From NCBI RefSeq assembly GCF_012769535.1, contig NZ_CP046565.1, forward strand, positions 1,006,501-1,070,500: a stretch of 64,000 bases of DNA, written 5' to 3'. The notes below the pieces were generated by a model. It worked only from the letters and a program-made list of their open reading frames with translations, ran no database searches and was not told the origin of the DNA. The stretch's first letter is position 1. Each line of letters begins with the position of its first letter. The translations under genes and the position numbers were made by a program. Positions 24,153 to 32,400 of this stretch are shown here, piece by piece. The stretch is from Methylococcus geothermalis (lineage in GTDB: Bacteria > Pseudomonadota > Gammaproteobacteria > Methylococcales > Methylococcaceae).

Positions 24153-24779
24153 TCAGGTGCGGCGCCACACGCTGGCCAGCCAGGGTTGCTGGTCGCGGGG
24201 CAGGCCGGCGGGCCGGTAATAGTGTTCCAGCTCCTGGAACCCGGCCGATGCCAGGAACCCGCGCCAGGTATCGAGATCGTAGTAGGCGCCGTAGCGTCCC
24301 CGGTTCCAGCCTTCCTCGTTCCGGCCCCTCGGATTCGAGGCGAACAGCACCCCTTCGGGTTTGAGCGCGGCGCGCAGCTCGCGGAGAACTCTCGGCAGCT
24401 CGCGGCTCGGCACGTGGAAGAGGGTCGCGTTGGCAAAAATGCCGTCGAAATGCCCAGCCGGCAGGTCGAGTTTGAGGAAATCCTGGTGCCAGACTTCACA
24501 GCCGCTGTAGTCCTTCGCCATCTCCACGAAACGGAAGGCGCCGTCCAGGCCGACGGCCCGGTGGCCCAGCTCGGCAAAGGTCTTCAGATCCCGCCCCGGT
24601 CCGCAGCCGAAGTCCAGCACGGTGAACGGCGGCTCGTTGCGGATATGGGAGAGCAGGGTGGTGATATTCTGGCTGACGTCGTGATCGCGCGTGCCCTCGA
24701 AGAATTCCTCGGCGTTGCGTTCGTAATGTCCGAGGGTTTCGGCGGAAATTTGATCCAGGGTCTCCATGATTTCGTTCAC
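24153..24779 (-). CDS. Class I SAM-dependent methyltransferase
   Basis: A 208-aa methyltransferase with motif I FTVLDFGCGPGRDLKTF, acidic loop VGLDGAFRFVEMAK, motif II LPAGHFDGIFANATLFHVP and post-motif LRAALKPEGVLFASNPRG. The substrate cannot be told. It is the upstream partner of the aldo/keto reductase; the pair might modify a common small molecule. Confidence 0.88.
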   Translation of the reverse strand: MNEIMETLDQISAETLGHYERNAEEFFEGTRDHDVSQNITTLLSHIRNEPPFTVLDFGCGPGRDLKTFAELGHRAVGLDGAFRFVEMAKDYSGCEVWHQDFLKLDLPAGHFDGIFANATLFHVPSRELPRVLRELRAALKPEGVLFASNPRGRNEEGWNRGRYGAYYDLDTWRGFLASAGFQELEHYYRPAGLPRDQQPWLASVWRRT

Positions 24780-24886
24780 CGCGATGCCGGCGCTGCTGGG
24801 GGGATGGAGTCCATCATACTATGGAGCCGGGCGATCGGGAGTGTGGCGCCAGCGGCGTCGCGGCAGCGCCAAGCCGTGATGGCGGC

Positions 24887-25213
24887 TCAGGGCGGGGTGG
24901 CGCAGAGCTGCCGGGCGGCATCGGAAACCGGCTCGATGTTCCCCGCCGCGTCGATCCGCCACCGGTAGCGAGCCTCCATCGCCTTGGATATTCGCAGGCT
25001 GCGCTCCAGGTCCCGATGGTCGGCCTCGGCGAATACCCGCCAACCCAGGTCGCGCCGGCTGTGGCTCTGGATTTCCTCCTGGAGGCGCTGTCCCACGGTG
25101 GCTCCCGCGCACGCGGCGGCCTCGACCTTGGCGACATCCGCGGCCTCGTCCGCAACGGCGGCGGGCGATGGAATCAGGCCCAGCCAGAAAAGGGCGATCA
25201 GAATCCTGCTCAT
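24887..25213 (-). CDS. Small secreted protein, unknown
   Basis: A 108-aa protein with a signal peptide (MSRILIALFWLGLIPSPAAV, cleavage after ADE-type junction). The mature part is helical and charged (VGQRLQEEIQSHSRRDLGWR), with two cysteines (AAACAGA and LCATPP). It starts 19 bp after the amtB stop on the same strand, so it may be read with amtB. I do not recognise a family. Confidence 0.7.
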   Translation of the reverse strand: MSRILIALFWLGLIPSPAAVADEAADVAKVEAAACAGATVGQRLQEEIQSHSRRDLGWRVFAEADHRDLERSLRISKAMEARYRWRIDAAGNIEPVSDAARQLCATPP

Positions 25214-25232
25214 GGGCGCTCCGATCGGGTAG

Positions 25233-26531
25233 TCAGAAGTGATAGGCCTTGCTGTTGTGCAGGGCGACGTCCAGTCCCTCGGTTTCCTGGTCCGAGGTGA
25301 CCCGGAGTCCGACCGTGCGGTCCAGAATCTTCAGCAATATCCAGCTGATCAGGCCGCTCCAGGCGGCGACCGCGCCCACCGCCAGAATCTGGGTCAGGGT
25401 CTGCTGGCCGATCGTCAAACCCGTGGTGATGCCGGCGCCGCCCAGCGCCTCGGCGGCGAAGGGCGCGGTCAGCACGGTGCCGATCATGCCGCCGACGCCG
25501 TGGACCGGAAAGACATCCAGGGTGTCGTCGATCCGCAGCGAGCGCTTGATCCAGTGAATGGCGCCGAAGCAGATCAGCCCCGCCGCCGTGCCCATGGCGA
25601 TGGCGCCCATCGGTCCGACGAATCCGGCCGCCGGCGAGATCACGCCCAGCCCGGCGATCATGCCGGTCAGGGCGCCGAGCAGGGTCGGCTTGCCGAAACT
25701 CCGCCATTCCACCGCCATCCACACCAGTGCGCCCACCGAGGCGCCGATGTGGGTGGTCAGCATGGCCATGCCCGCCGCACCGGTCGCCATCAGGGCGCTG
25801 CCGGCGCTGAAGCCATGCCAGCCGACGGCCAGGATTCCGGCGCCGATTGCCGTCAGGGTCAGGTTGTGGGGCGGCAGGAGGGTGCGCGGATAGCCCCGGC
25901 GCGGCCCCAGCATCCAGGCGCCGACCAGGGCGGACACGCCGGCGGTGGTGTGCACGACCACGCCGCCGGCGAAATCGATGGCGCCGATCCGCGCCAGCCA
26001 ACCCTCGCCCCAGACCCAATGGCAAACCGGCACGTAGACCAGCAAGGTCCATATACCGGTGAACCAGAGCGTGACCGAGAACTTCATGCGTTCCACGATC
26101 GCCCCGATCATCAGCGCGGGCGCAAAGATCGCGAAGGTCAGGTGGTACATGCAGTACACCACCTCCGGCAGGTTGCCGTTCAGCGAATCCGCCTTCAGCC
26201 CCATCAGGAACAGGCGCTTGCCCCCGCCGATCCAGGCCTGCAGATCGCCCCCGTCGGTCAGTGCCAGGGTGTAGCCCGCGATCACCCAGAGCACCGAGAC
26301 CAGCGAGGTCGCGGTGAAAATCTGCACCATGACGGACAACACGTTCTTGGTCCGGACCAGCCCGGCATAGAGCAGGGCGAGACCCGGCATCGTCATGAAC
26401 AGCACCAATCCCGTCGAGGTGAGTATCCAGGCGGTGTCCGCCGCATTCGGCCCTTCGGGCGCGGCCTGCGCGGGCAAGTTCACGCTCAACAGGGCCAGGG
26501 CCCTCATCGTGGCGACTAGCAACCTCATCAT
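25233..26531 (-). CDS. amtB: Ammonium transporter AmtB
   Basis: A 432-aa inner membrane channel with a cleavable leader (LLSVNLPAQAAP) and about 11 membrane spans. The pore twin histidines are His194 (GGVVVHTTAGVSAL) and His344 (DVFPVHGVGGMIGT). The family signatures DFAGGVVVHTTAG and GWHGFSAGSAL are also present. It brings ammonium into the cell, consistent with the neighbouring nitrogen fixation cluster. No glnK gene is adjacent, which is unusual for amtB. No clear sigma-54 promoter precedes it. Confidence 0.96.
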   Translation of the reverse strand: MMRLLVATMRALALLSVNLPAQAAPEGPNAADTAWILTSTGLVLFMTMPGLALLYAGLVRTKNVLSVMVQIFTATSLVSVLWVIAGYTLALTDGGDLQAWIGGGKRLFLMGLKADSLNGNLPEVVYCMYHLTFAIFAPALMIGAIVERMKFSVTLWFTGIWTLLVYVPVCHWVWGEGWLARIGAIDFAGGVVVHTTAGVSALVGAWMLGPRRGYPRTLLPPHNLTLTAIGAGILAVGWHGFSAGSALMATGAAGMAMLTTHIGASVGALVWMAVEWRSFGKPTLLGALTGMIAGLGVISPAAGFVGPMGAIAMGTAAGLICFGAIHWIKRSLRIDDTLDVFPVHGVGGMIGTVLTAPFAAEALGGAGITTGLTIGQQTLTQILAVGAVAAWSGLISWILLKILDRTVGLRVTSDQETEGLDVALHNSKAYHF

Positions 26532-26796
26532 ATTACCCCCCTCGGGGCCGGACCCGCCGTCCGGCTCATGGTCACGTTATTGATGCATCAGTTCGACAAC
26601 GGTGCGCACCAAGGCACCATCATCGTGCGAACCTTCGCCAACTATGCACCATAACGGCGCGATCCGCATCACCAATGCGCCGGAATCCGGCCGATGCATT
26701 AGATTTCAACTAGTTGAATCATGGTACGCGTCATGCTTGGACGTTTCGGATTGTTGAACTGCGAAGCAACCGAACGACCGTTGCGTTTGATGCACC
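26532..26796. other. Divergent control region amtB / porin
   Basis: These 265 bp separate two divergent genes. The sequence repeatedly contains GCACC-like half sites (for example TGCACCATAACGGCGCG at 26645-26661 and TGCGCACCAAGGCACC near 26611). They resemble NtrC half-sites but none is a full match. The sigma-54-like promoter at 26722 points toward the porin. Confidence 0.45.
26722..26736 (+). promoter_or_regulatory. Sigma-54-like promoter for porin gene
   Basis: TGGTACGCGTCATGC has exact GG-N10-GC spacing and shares TGGTACGC and TGCTTGG with the nifB promoter; one base of the -12 element (A for T) differs. It lies 60 bp before the porin ATG at 26797. Confidence 0.6.
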
Positions 26797-28047
26797 ATGG
26801 TGAACCTTTTCTCCTTACGGATACGAGGGCTGACCCTCGCCGGGGCTGCCCTGTTGTGGATCGGTGGAAGCTGGGTGCCGGCGGCCGGCGCCGGCCTGGA
26901 ACAGGCTCACGGGGTGTTCGAAATGCTGCCGGACGGCATGAATCCGAACGACGCCCATTGGATGCAAGGCCTGCGGCTCACCTTGGGTGGCTGGATCGAC
27001 GCCGGACTTACCCACAATGTCGACCAACCCGGCTCCGGTTACAACGGTCCGGTGACATTCTCCGACCGGGCGGACGAGTTTCAGCCAAACCAGGTTTACC
27101 TTTACCTCGAACGTGCGGTCGATCGCCAGGGAGAAAGCTTCGACCTGGGCGGACGGCTGGACCTGATGTACGGCACCGATGCCTGGTTCAGCCAGGCCTT
27201 CGGCGATCCCCAGGGCAGCTGGGACCGGCAGATCAGCGACAACAACCGCTACAACCTGGCGGTGCCCCAAGCCTACCTGGAGGCGCTGGTGCCGGTGGGG
27301 CGCGGACTCGGCGTCAAGATAGGCCATTTCTACACCGTGGTCGGCGTGGAATCCGTCATGGCGCCGGAAAACTTCTTCTATTCCCATTCCTACACCATGC
27401 AGTACGGGGAGCCGTTCACCCACACCGGCATCCGCTTCAGCTACCAGCCCACCGACAACCTGCTGCTGGATGCGGCCGCGGTGACCGGCAGCCAGTTCGC
27501 GGGCTGGGACGGCGTATTCGACCACAGCCTGGAGAACTGGGCCTTCGTCGGCGGCGGTACCTGGACCAGCGATTCCGGCGAGACCTCGCTATCGATCAAC
27601 GGCTCGAACGGCACCGTGACCACCGCGCCCCGCGGCGAGCTGAACTTCTACAGCCTGGTCGCGCAGCACGACCTCACCCCGAAGCTGCACGCCACCCTCC
27701 AGCACGATCACGGCTGGATCAGCGGGGCCGGGCAAACCACCGGCTGGTATGGCCTGGTCCAGTACCTCTCCTACGATCTGACGGAGGATATGTCGCTCGG
27801 CCTGCGTGGCGAATGGTTCCGAGACGACGACGGCACCCGCGTGCTGTCGCCGGCCCGGGCGCCGACGATGGGGCTTGGGCCCGGCAGCTACTACGCCGTG
27901 ACCGCCGGGGTGAAATGGTCACCGCTCCCCTGGCTGACCGCGCGGCCCCATTTGCGCTACGACTGGTCCGACGGCACCCGCCCCTTCGACGACGGCAAGG
28001 CGACGTCGCAGATCCTGCTGTCGGCCGATGTCATCGTGTCTTTTTGA
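26797..28047 (+). CDS. Outer membrane beta-barrel porin (BBP2/OmpL-like)
   Basis: A 416-aa protein with an N-terminal signal (LTLAGAALLWIGGSWVPAAG). Alternating hydrophobic strands follow, ending in SADVIVSF with terminal Phe, the outer membrane sorting signal. LTLGGWIDAGLTHNVDQP and KIGHFYTVVGVESVMAPENF match the BBP2 porin group (putative beta-barrel porin-2). It probably lets small solutes cross the outer membrane. Divergent from amtB and with a sigma-54-like promoter, it may serve nitrogen compound uptake; that is inference. Confidence 0.85.
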   Translation: MVNLFSLRIRGLTLAGAALLWIGGSWVPAAGAGLEQAHGVFEMLPDGMNPNDAHWMQGLRLTLGGWIDAGLTHNVDQPGSGYNGPVTFSDRADEFQPNQVYLYLERAVDRQGESFDLGGRLDLMYGTDAWFSQAFGDPQGSWDRQISDNNRYNLAVPQAYLEALVPVGRGLGVKIGHFYTVVGVESVMAPENFFYSHSYTMQYGEPFTHTGIRFSYQPTDNLLLDAAAVTGSQFAGWDGVFDHSLENWAFVGGGTWTSDSGETSLSINGSNGTVTTAPRGELNFYSLVAQHDLTPKLHATLQHDHGWISGAGQTTGWYGLVQYLSYDLTEDMSLGLRGEWFRDDDGTRVLSPARAPTMGLGPGSYYAVTAGVKWSPLPWLTARPHLRYDWSDGTRPFDDGKATSQILLSADVIVSF

Positions 28048-28057
28048 CGGCGGCGGT

Positions 28058-28082
28058 CTCTCCCGGAAAGAGCGCGGGAGAG
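28058..28082 (+). terminator. Hairpin after porin gene
   Basis: CTCTCCCG and CGGGAGAG form a perfect 8-bp stem with a 9-nt loop, 10 bp after the porin stop. It is followed by GTTCCTTTCT, only a weak T-run. Likely a transcription end or 3' stabiliser. Confidence 0.55.
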
Positions 28083-28155
28083 GTTCCTTTCTCATGCTTC
28101 GACGGCAGAAGACGTCTGAACCGCCCCGGGTTTGGTGGAGGCTGGTTGGTTTAAG

Positions 28156-29061
28156 TTACGCCAGTTGGGCAGCCCGACGGGCTAAGTCGCGATAGTCGCG
28201 ATAGTAGTTTGCCTCAGCTTCTGCGGGAGGGATATACCCGATGGGTTCCAGCAGCCTTGAGTGGTTGAACCAGGAGACCCATTCCAGCGTAGCCAGTTCG
28301 ACGGCTTCCCGGGTTTTCCAGGGGGCCCGCCGGTGGATCAACTCAGCCTTGTAGAGGCCGTTGATGGTTTCGGCCAACGCGTTGTCGTAGCTGTCGCCTT
28401 TGCTGCCCACCGAGGGTTCGATACCGGCCTCGGCCAGGCGCTCGCTGTAGCGGATGCTGAGGTACTGCGAACCGCGGTCCGAAGGATGGATCAGGGCGCC
28501 ATCGCGTTCCGGCTGGCGGGCATACAGCGCTTGCTCCAGCGCATCGAGTACGAAGTCGGTGTGCATGGAAGAACTCACCCGCCAGCCGACAATGCGCCGG
28601 GCAAACACGTCGACGACAAATGCCACGTACAACCATCCCTGCCAGGTCGAGACGTAGGTGAAATCGGCCACCCACAGCTGATTGGGACGCTCGGCCTTGA
28701 AGTCCCGATTGACCCGATCCAGCGGGCAAGGCAGCGTGCGGTCGCTGACCGTGGTCCGCACCACCTTGCCACGGATGACACCGCGCAGGCCAAGCCGTCG
28801 CATCAGCCGCTCGACCGTGCAGCGGGCGACGGCGATGCCTTCCCGGTTCCTTTGTCGCCACACCTTGTCGGCGCCATACACCTGCAAATTGACCTGCCAG
28901 ACGCGTTCGATCTGCGGAACCAGGGCGTCGTCGCGCTGGGCACGCGCACTGCGCAGTGCCGGGTTGCGTTGCTGTGCCGCGTGACGCCGATAGCCCGACG
29001 GGGCGATCTGCAAGACTTTGCAGATCGGCTCGACCCCAAAGGTATCCCGGTGCACATCCAC
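28156..29061 (-). CDS. IS3-family transposase OrfB
   Basis: The catalytic part of the IS3 transposase, with an rve integrase core. The DDE triad is visible: Asp in NQLWVADFTYVST, Asp in HPSDRGSQYLS and Glu in SYDNALAETINGLYK. The zinc-independent HTH_21 block (YGADKVWRQRNREG) precedes it. The free-standing frame from 29061 starts with GTG, but the real product is almost certainly the OrfAB fusion made by -1 frameshifting. Confidence 0.93.
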   Translation of the reverse strand: MDVHRDTFGVEPICKVLQIAPSGYRRHAAQQRNPALRSARAQRDDALVPQIERVWQVNLQVYGADKVWRQRNREGIAVARCTVERLMRRLGLRGVIRGKVVRTTVSDRTLPCPLDRVNRDFKAERPNQLWVADFTYVSTWQGWLYVAFVVDVFARRIVGWRVSSSMHTDFVLDALEQALYARQPERDGALIHPSDRGSQYLSIRYSERLAEAGIEPSVGSKGDSYDNALAETINGLYKAELIHRRAPWKTREAVELATLEWVSWFNHSRLLEPIGYIPPAEAEANYYRDYRDLARRAAQLA

Positions 29062-29069
29062 GAATTCCC

Positions 29070-29393
29070 TTACGACTTGAATCGGCGGTCGAGCTCCGCC
29101 TGGGCGAAAAAAGCGCTGGCCAACCGGAGGATCTCATTGGCTTTGCGCAGCTCTTTCACTTCCCGCTCCAGTTCCTTGATGCGTTGCTGCTCTGCCGATG
29201 TCAGGCCATCACGTTGACCCGTGTCGCGTTCATGACGTCGCACCCAGCTCAGCAGCGTCTGCGCCGTGCAGCCCATCTTGCCTGCGATCGAAACCACGGC
29301 AGCCCATTGTGAAGGATGTTCGTTGCGGCACTCGAACACTAGGCGAACAGCACGCTCACGGACCTCAGGGGAAAACTTCGTTGACTTCTTCAT
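29070..29393 (-). CDS. IS3-family OrfA (helix-turn-helix)
   Basis: A 107-aa protein with an N-terminal HTH_Tnp_1 domain ([17 protein letters not shown], then [12 protein letters not shown]) and a leucine-zipper-like helix ([20 protein letters not shown]). It binds the IS ends and is joined to OrfB by frameshifting. Its frame is intact. Confidence 0.92.
   Translation of the reverse strand: MKKSTKFSPEVRERAVRLVFECRNEHPSQWAAVVSIAGKMGCTAQTLLSWVRRHERDTGQRDGLTSAEQQRIKELEREVKELRKANEILRLASAFFAQAELDRRFKS
29107..29112 (-). other. Programmed -1 frameshift site of the IS3 element
   Basis: On the coding strand orfA reads GCT TTT TTC, a T-TTT-TTC slippery heptamer. Slipping by -1 here opens the orfB phase without a stop ([20 protein letters not shown] into OrfB). 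That order is standard for IS3 elements. Confidence 0.75.
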
Positions 29394-29443
29394 GGCTCCA
29401 TCTTCTCAAGAGTTGGAGCCTCCACCAAAGCCGGGGCGGTTCA

Positions 29444-29469
29444 TGTTCGAGGTCGCGCTCGATGTCAAC
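29444..29469 (-). repeat. Partial CRISPR spacer cut by IS3
   Basis: Exactly 26 bp lie between the IS end and the outermost repeat, six short of a full 32-nt spacer. The outermost repeat is perfect rather than decayed as trailer-end repeats usually are. The simplest reading is a spacer truncated by the IS or by a deletion running from it. Confidence 0.7.
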
Positions 29470-32400
29470 TTTCTGAGCTGCCTATGCGGCAGTGAAGATC
29501 GACGGCCTCATACTCCAGCCGCTCGACCTTTTCTGAGCTGCCTATGCGGCAGTGAAGTACTTCGGCGTGCATCTCGATCCGGGGCAGCATTTCTGAGCTG
29601 CCTATGCGGCAGTGAAGTGCTTTGTTTCATAGTTGCCTCCTGAGTTGGGCTTTCTGAGCTGCCTATGCGGCAGTGAAGATCGCGTACACCGCGACGCCGA
29701 GATTGATGATTTTCTGAGCTGCCTATGCGGCAGTGAAGAAAACGTGGGCGCTGCCAGGCGATAGGTATTTTTTCTGAGCTGCCTATGCGGCAGTGAAGAC
29801 TCTCGGACCGTAGATCATGGCGCACGTAGCTTTCTGAGCTGCCTATGCGGCAGTGAAGGTTGGCCCAGCCGTAGACGCCGGTTTTTTCTATTTCTGAGCT
29901 GCCTATGCGGCAGTGAAGTACACGTAGTCACCGCCCCCCCCAATCATGGCTTTCTGAGCTGCCTATGCGGCAGTGAAGAACGCCAACGCGTCGAAACCGC
30001 AAACGGAGAATTTCTGAGCTGCCTATGCGGCAGTGAAGGTAGCGGTATGGAATGGTGTGCTCCGTTTTATTTTCTGAGCTGCCTATGCGGCAGTGAAGAA
30101 CACGCTGGGCGGGTCGGCCGGTAACGATATTTTCTGAGCTGCCTATGCGGCAGTGAAGTCGCCTCGCAACATCAATTTATGTTTGCCGGTTTTCTGAGCT
30201 GCCTATGCGGCAGTGAAGCGCAATGCCGTCCATGTGCCGTCGGATGTGACTTTCTGAGCTGCCTATGCGGCAGTGAAGCAGGAGCGCTCGTAGTCGCTAC
30301 AGCATCACTCTTTCTGAGCTGCCTATGCGGCAGTGAAGTACCCAAGGGTATTACCAAAGAGCAGGCTATTTTCTGAGCTGCCTATGCGGCAGTGAAGTCT
30401 GAGGCTCGATCTATATCGCGACACGACCGTTTCTGAGCTGCCTATGCGGCAGTGAAGGTGTTGCCATGATTGCGCACTCCTTTTCGGATTTTCTGAGCTG
30501 CCTATGCGGCAGTGAAGCTCAATGCGTTCGCCTTCGCCGGACACATCGATTTCTGAGCTGCCTATGCGGCAGTGAAGCGCAGAGCAGAACTCAATGCCGC
30601 AACTGAGCATTTCTGAGCTGCCTATGCGGCAGTGAAGCGGTCGACCTGACTCCCGGGCAGGACCCGTTCTTTCTGAGCTGCCTATGCGGCAGTGAAGCAG
30701 GATCAAGCACAGATATATCAAACGCGCCGTTTCTGAGCTGCCTATGCGGCAGTGAAGAGTCGACCGGAGGAGTAGACGTCGAATCTTTGTTTCTGAGCTG
30801 CCTATGCGGCAGTGAAGAACGACACTATCGCCGCCCCCGAAGCACTCCCTTTCTGAGCTGCCTATGCGGCAGTGAAGCGCAAGGTATTGGCGCAGTATCC
30901 TCCTTGATTTTTCTGAGCTGCCTATGCGGCAGTGAAGAGTCCGAAATCCCCACTGGAGATTCATCCACATTTCTGAGCTGCCTATGCGGCAGTGAAGACG
31001 ACGACCTTGGAGGCGGTGCTGGATTGTCTGTTTCTGAGCTGCCTATGCGGCAGTGAAGAGCATGATGACGCCATCGCTGAACCACGACTTTTTCTGAGCT
31101 GCCTATGCGGCAGTGAAGCCGAAGGCCTGCGGCAGATCGCGGAGCCCGAATTTCTGAGCTGCCTATGCGGCAGTGAAGTCCTCGAGCTGCCGAAGGCCTT
31201 CGATCTTCCATTTCTGAGCTGCCTATGCGGCAGTGAAGAGTACGAGCAACGAGAAGGGAGAAAACTAAATTTTCTGAGCTGCCTATGCGGCAGTGAAGTC
31301 TGGGCGAGCCGATCGGGGCTGGCGTGATGCTTTCTGAGCTGCCTATGCGGCAGTGAAGCTCCTGAAGATACGGCCCTTGGGGTCCTCTTCTTTCTGAGCT
31401 GCCTATGCGGCAGTGAAGGACACCTACTCCCTCGATGACCTCCGCGACGATTTCTGAGCTGCCTATGCGGCAGTGAAGAAAATCAAGAAGGCAATAACGC
31501 CTTGCGACTATTTCTGAGCTGCCTATGCGGCAGTGAAGGGGCGACTCAGCTTCGCGCCTGGCTTCGCTCATTTCTGAGCTGCCTATGCGGCAGTGAAGCA
31601 ACAGCTCGTCCGTGTCGAGCAGCGCGGCAATTTCTGAGCTGCCTATGCGGCAGTGAAGTCCACGATGGCGACCTCTTCGTTTATCGCTCTTTTCTGAGCT
31701 GCCTATGCGGCAGTGAAGCGAACGGCCCTTCCTCGCCTTCGACCGCTTCGTTTCTGAGCTGCCTATGCGGCAGTGAAGATCATGGCGGCGCTTCGCGCCG
31801 CCCAATCAACTTTCTGAGCTGCCTATGCGGCAGTGAAGGATCAATGTAAAGCGCAGTGGTACGCCGGTAATTTCTGAGCTGCCTATGCGGCAGTGAAGTT
31901 TTACCCAGACGGTCGCCGTTATTTTGCTCGTTTCTGAGCTGCCTATGCGGCAGTGAAGTCAAGGTTTGCCTGCCCGCCGGCGTTCGCGCCTTTCTGAGCT
32001 GCCTATGCGGCAGTGAAGAGAGCCCCGTAAATTTCCTCGGGGTCGCTGTTTTTCTGAGCTGCCTATGCGGCAGTGAAGTGTCATCTTCTGCGGATGTTGC
32101 GGGCGGTTCTTTTCTGAGCTGCCTATGCGGCAGTGAAGGGAAGTTGGCCACGCTCTGCGGTTGTGATGATTTTCTGAGCTGCCTATGCGGCAGTGAAGGC
32201 AACCTGTTCGTGCATTTCCCACGGCCTGCCTTTCTGAGCTGCCTATGCGGCAGTGAAGGACGAGGCGCGGCCTCGAGGACGAGAAGTCCATTTCTGAGCT
32301 GCCTATGCGGCAGTGAAGAAGATAACCAATAGCAAAAGCATGCTTAGCGTTTTCTGAGCTGCCTATGCGGCAGTGAAGGCACAAAAGAATCAGGAATATT

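Larger units (their letters stand above)
28117..29443 (-). mobile_element. IS3-family insertion sequence, intact, 1327 bp
   Basis: Terminal inverted repeats of 27 bp were found at 28117-28143 and 29417-29443. They begin TGAACCGCCCCGG and end TTTGGTGGAGGCT, with one mismatch between them. Two overlapping phase frames (orfA, orfB) lie inside on the minus strand. IS3 elements normally leave a 3-bp target duplication, but the flanks are GTC on the left and TGT on the right, so there is none. This indicates a deletion or recombination after insertion. The right end lies 26 bp from the first CRISPR repeat. Confidence 0.93.

Noticed and set aside
26532-26720. A sigma-54 promoter for amtB on the minus strand
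   Set aside because: The best candidate (TGGTGCCTTGGTGC) has nine rather than ten bases between GG and GC.
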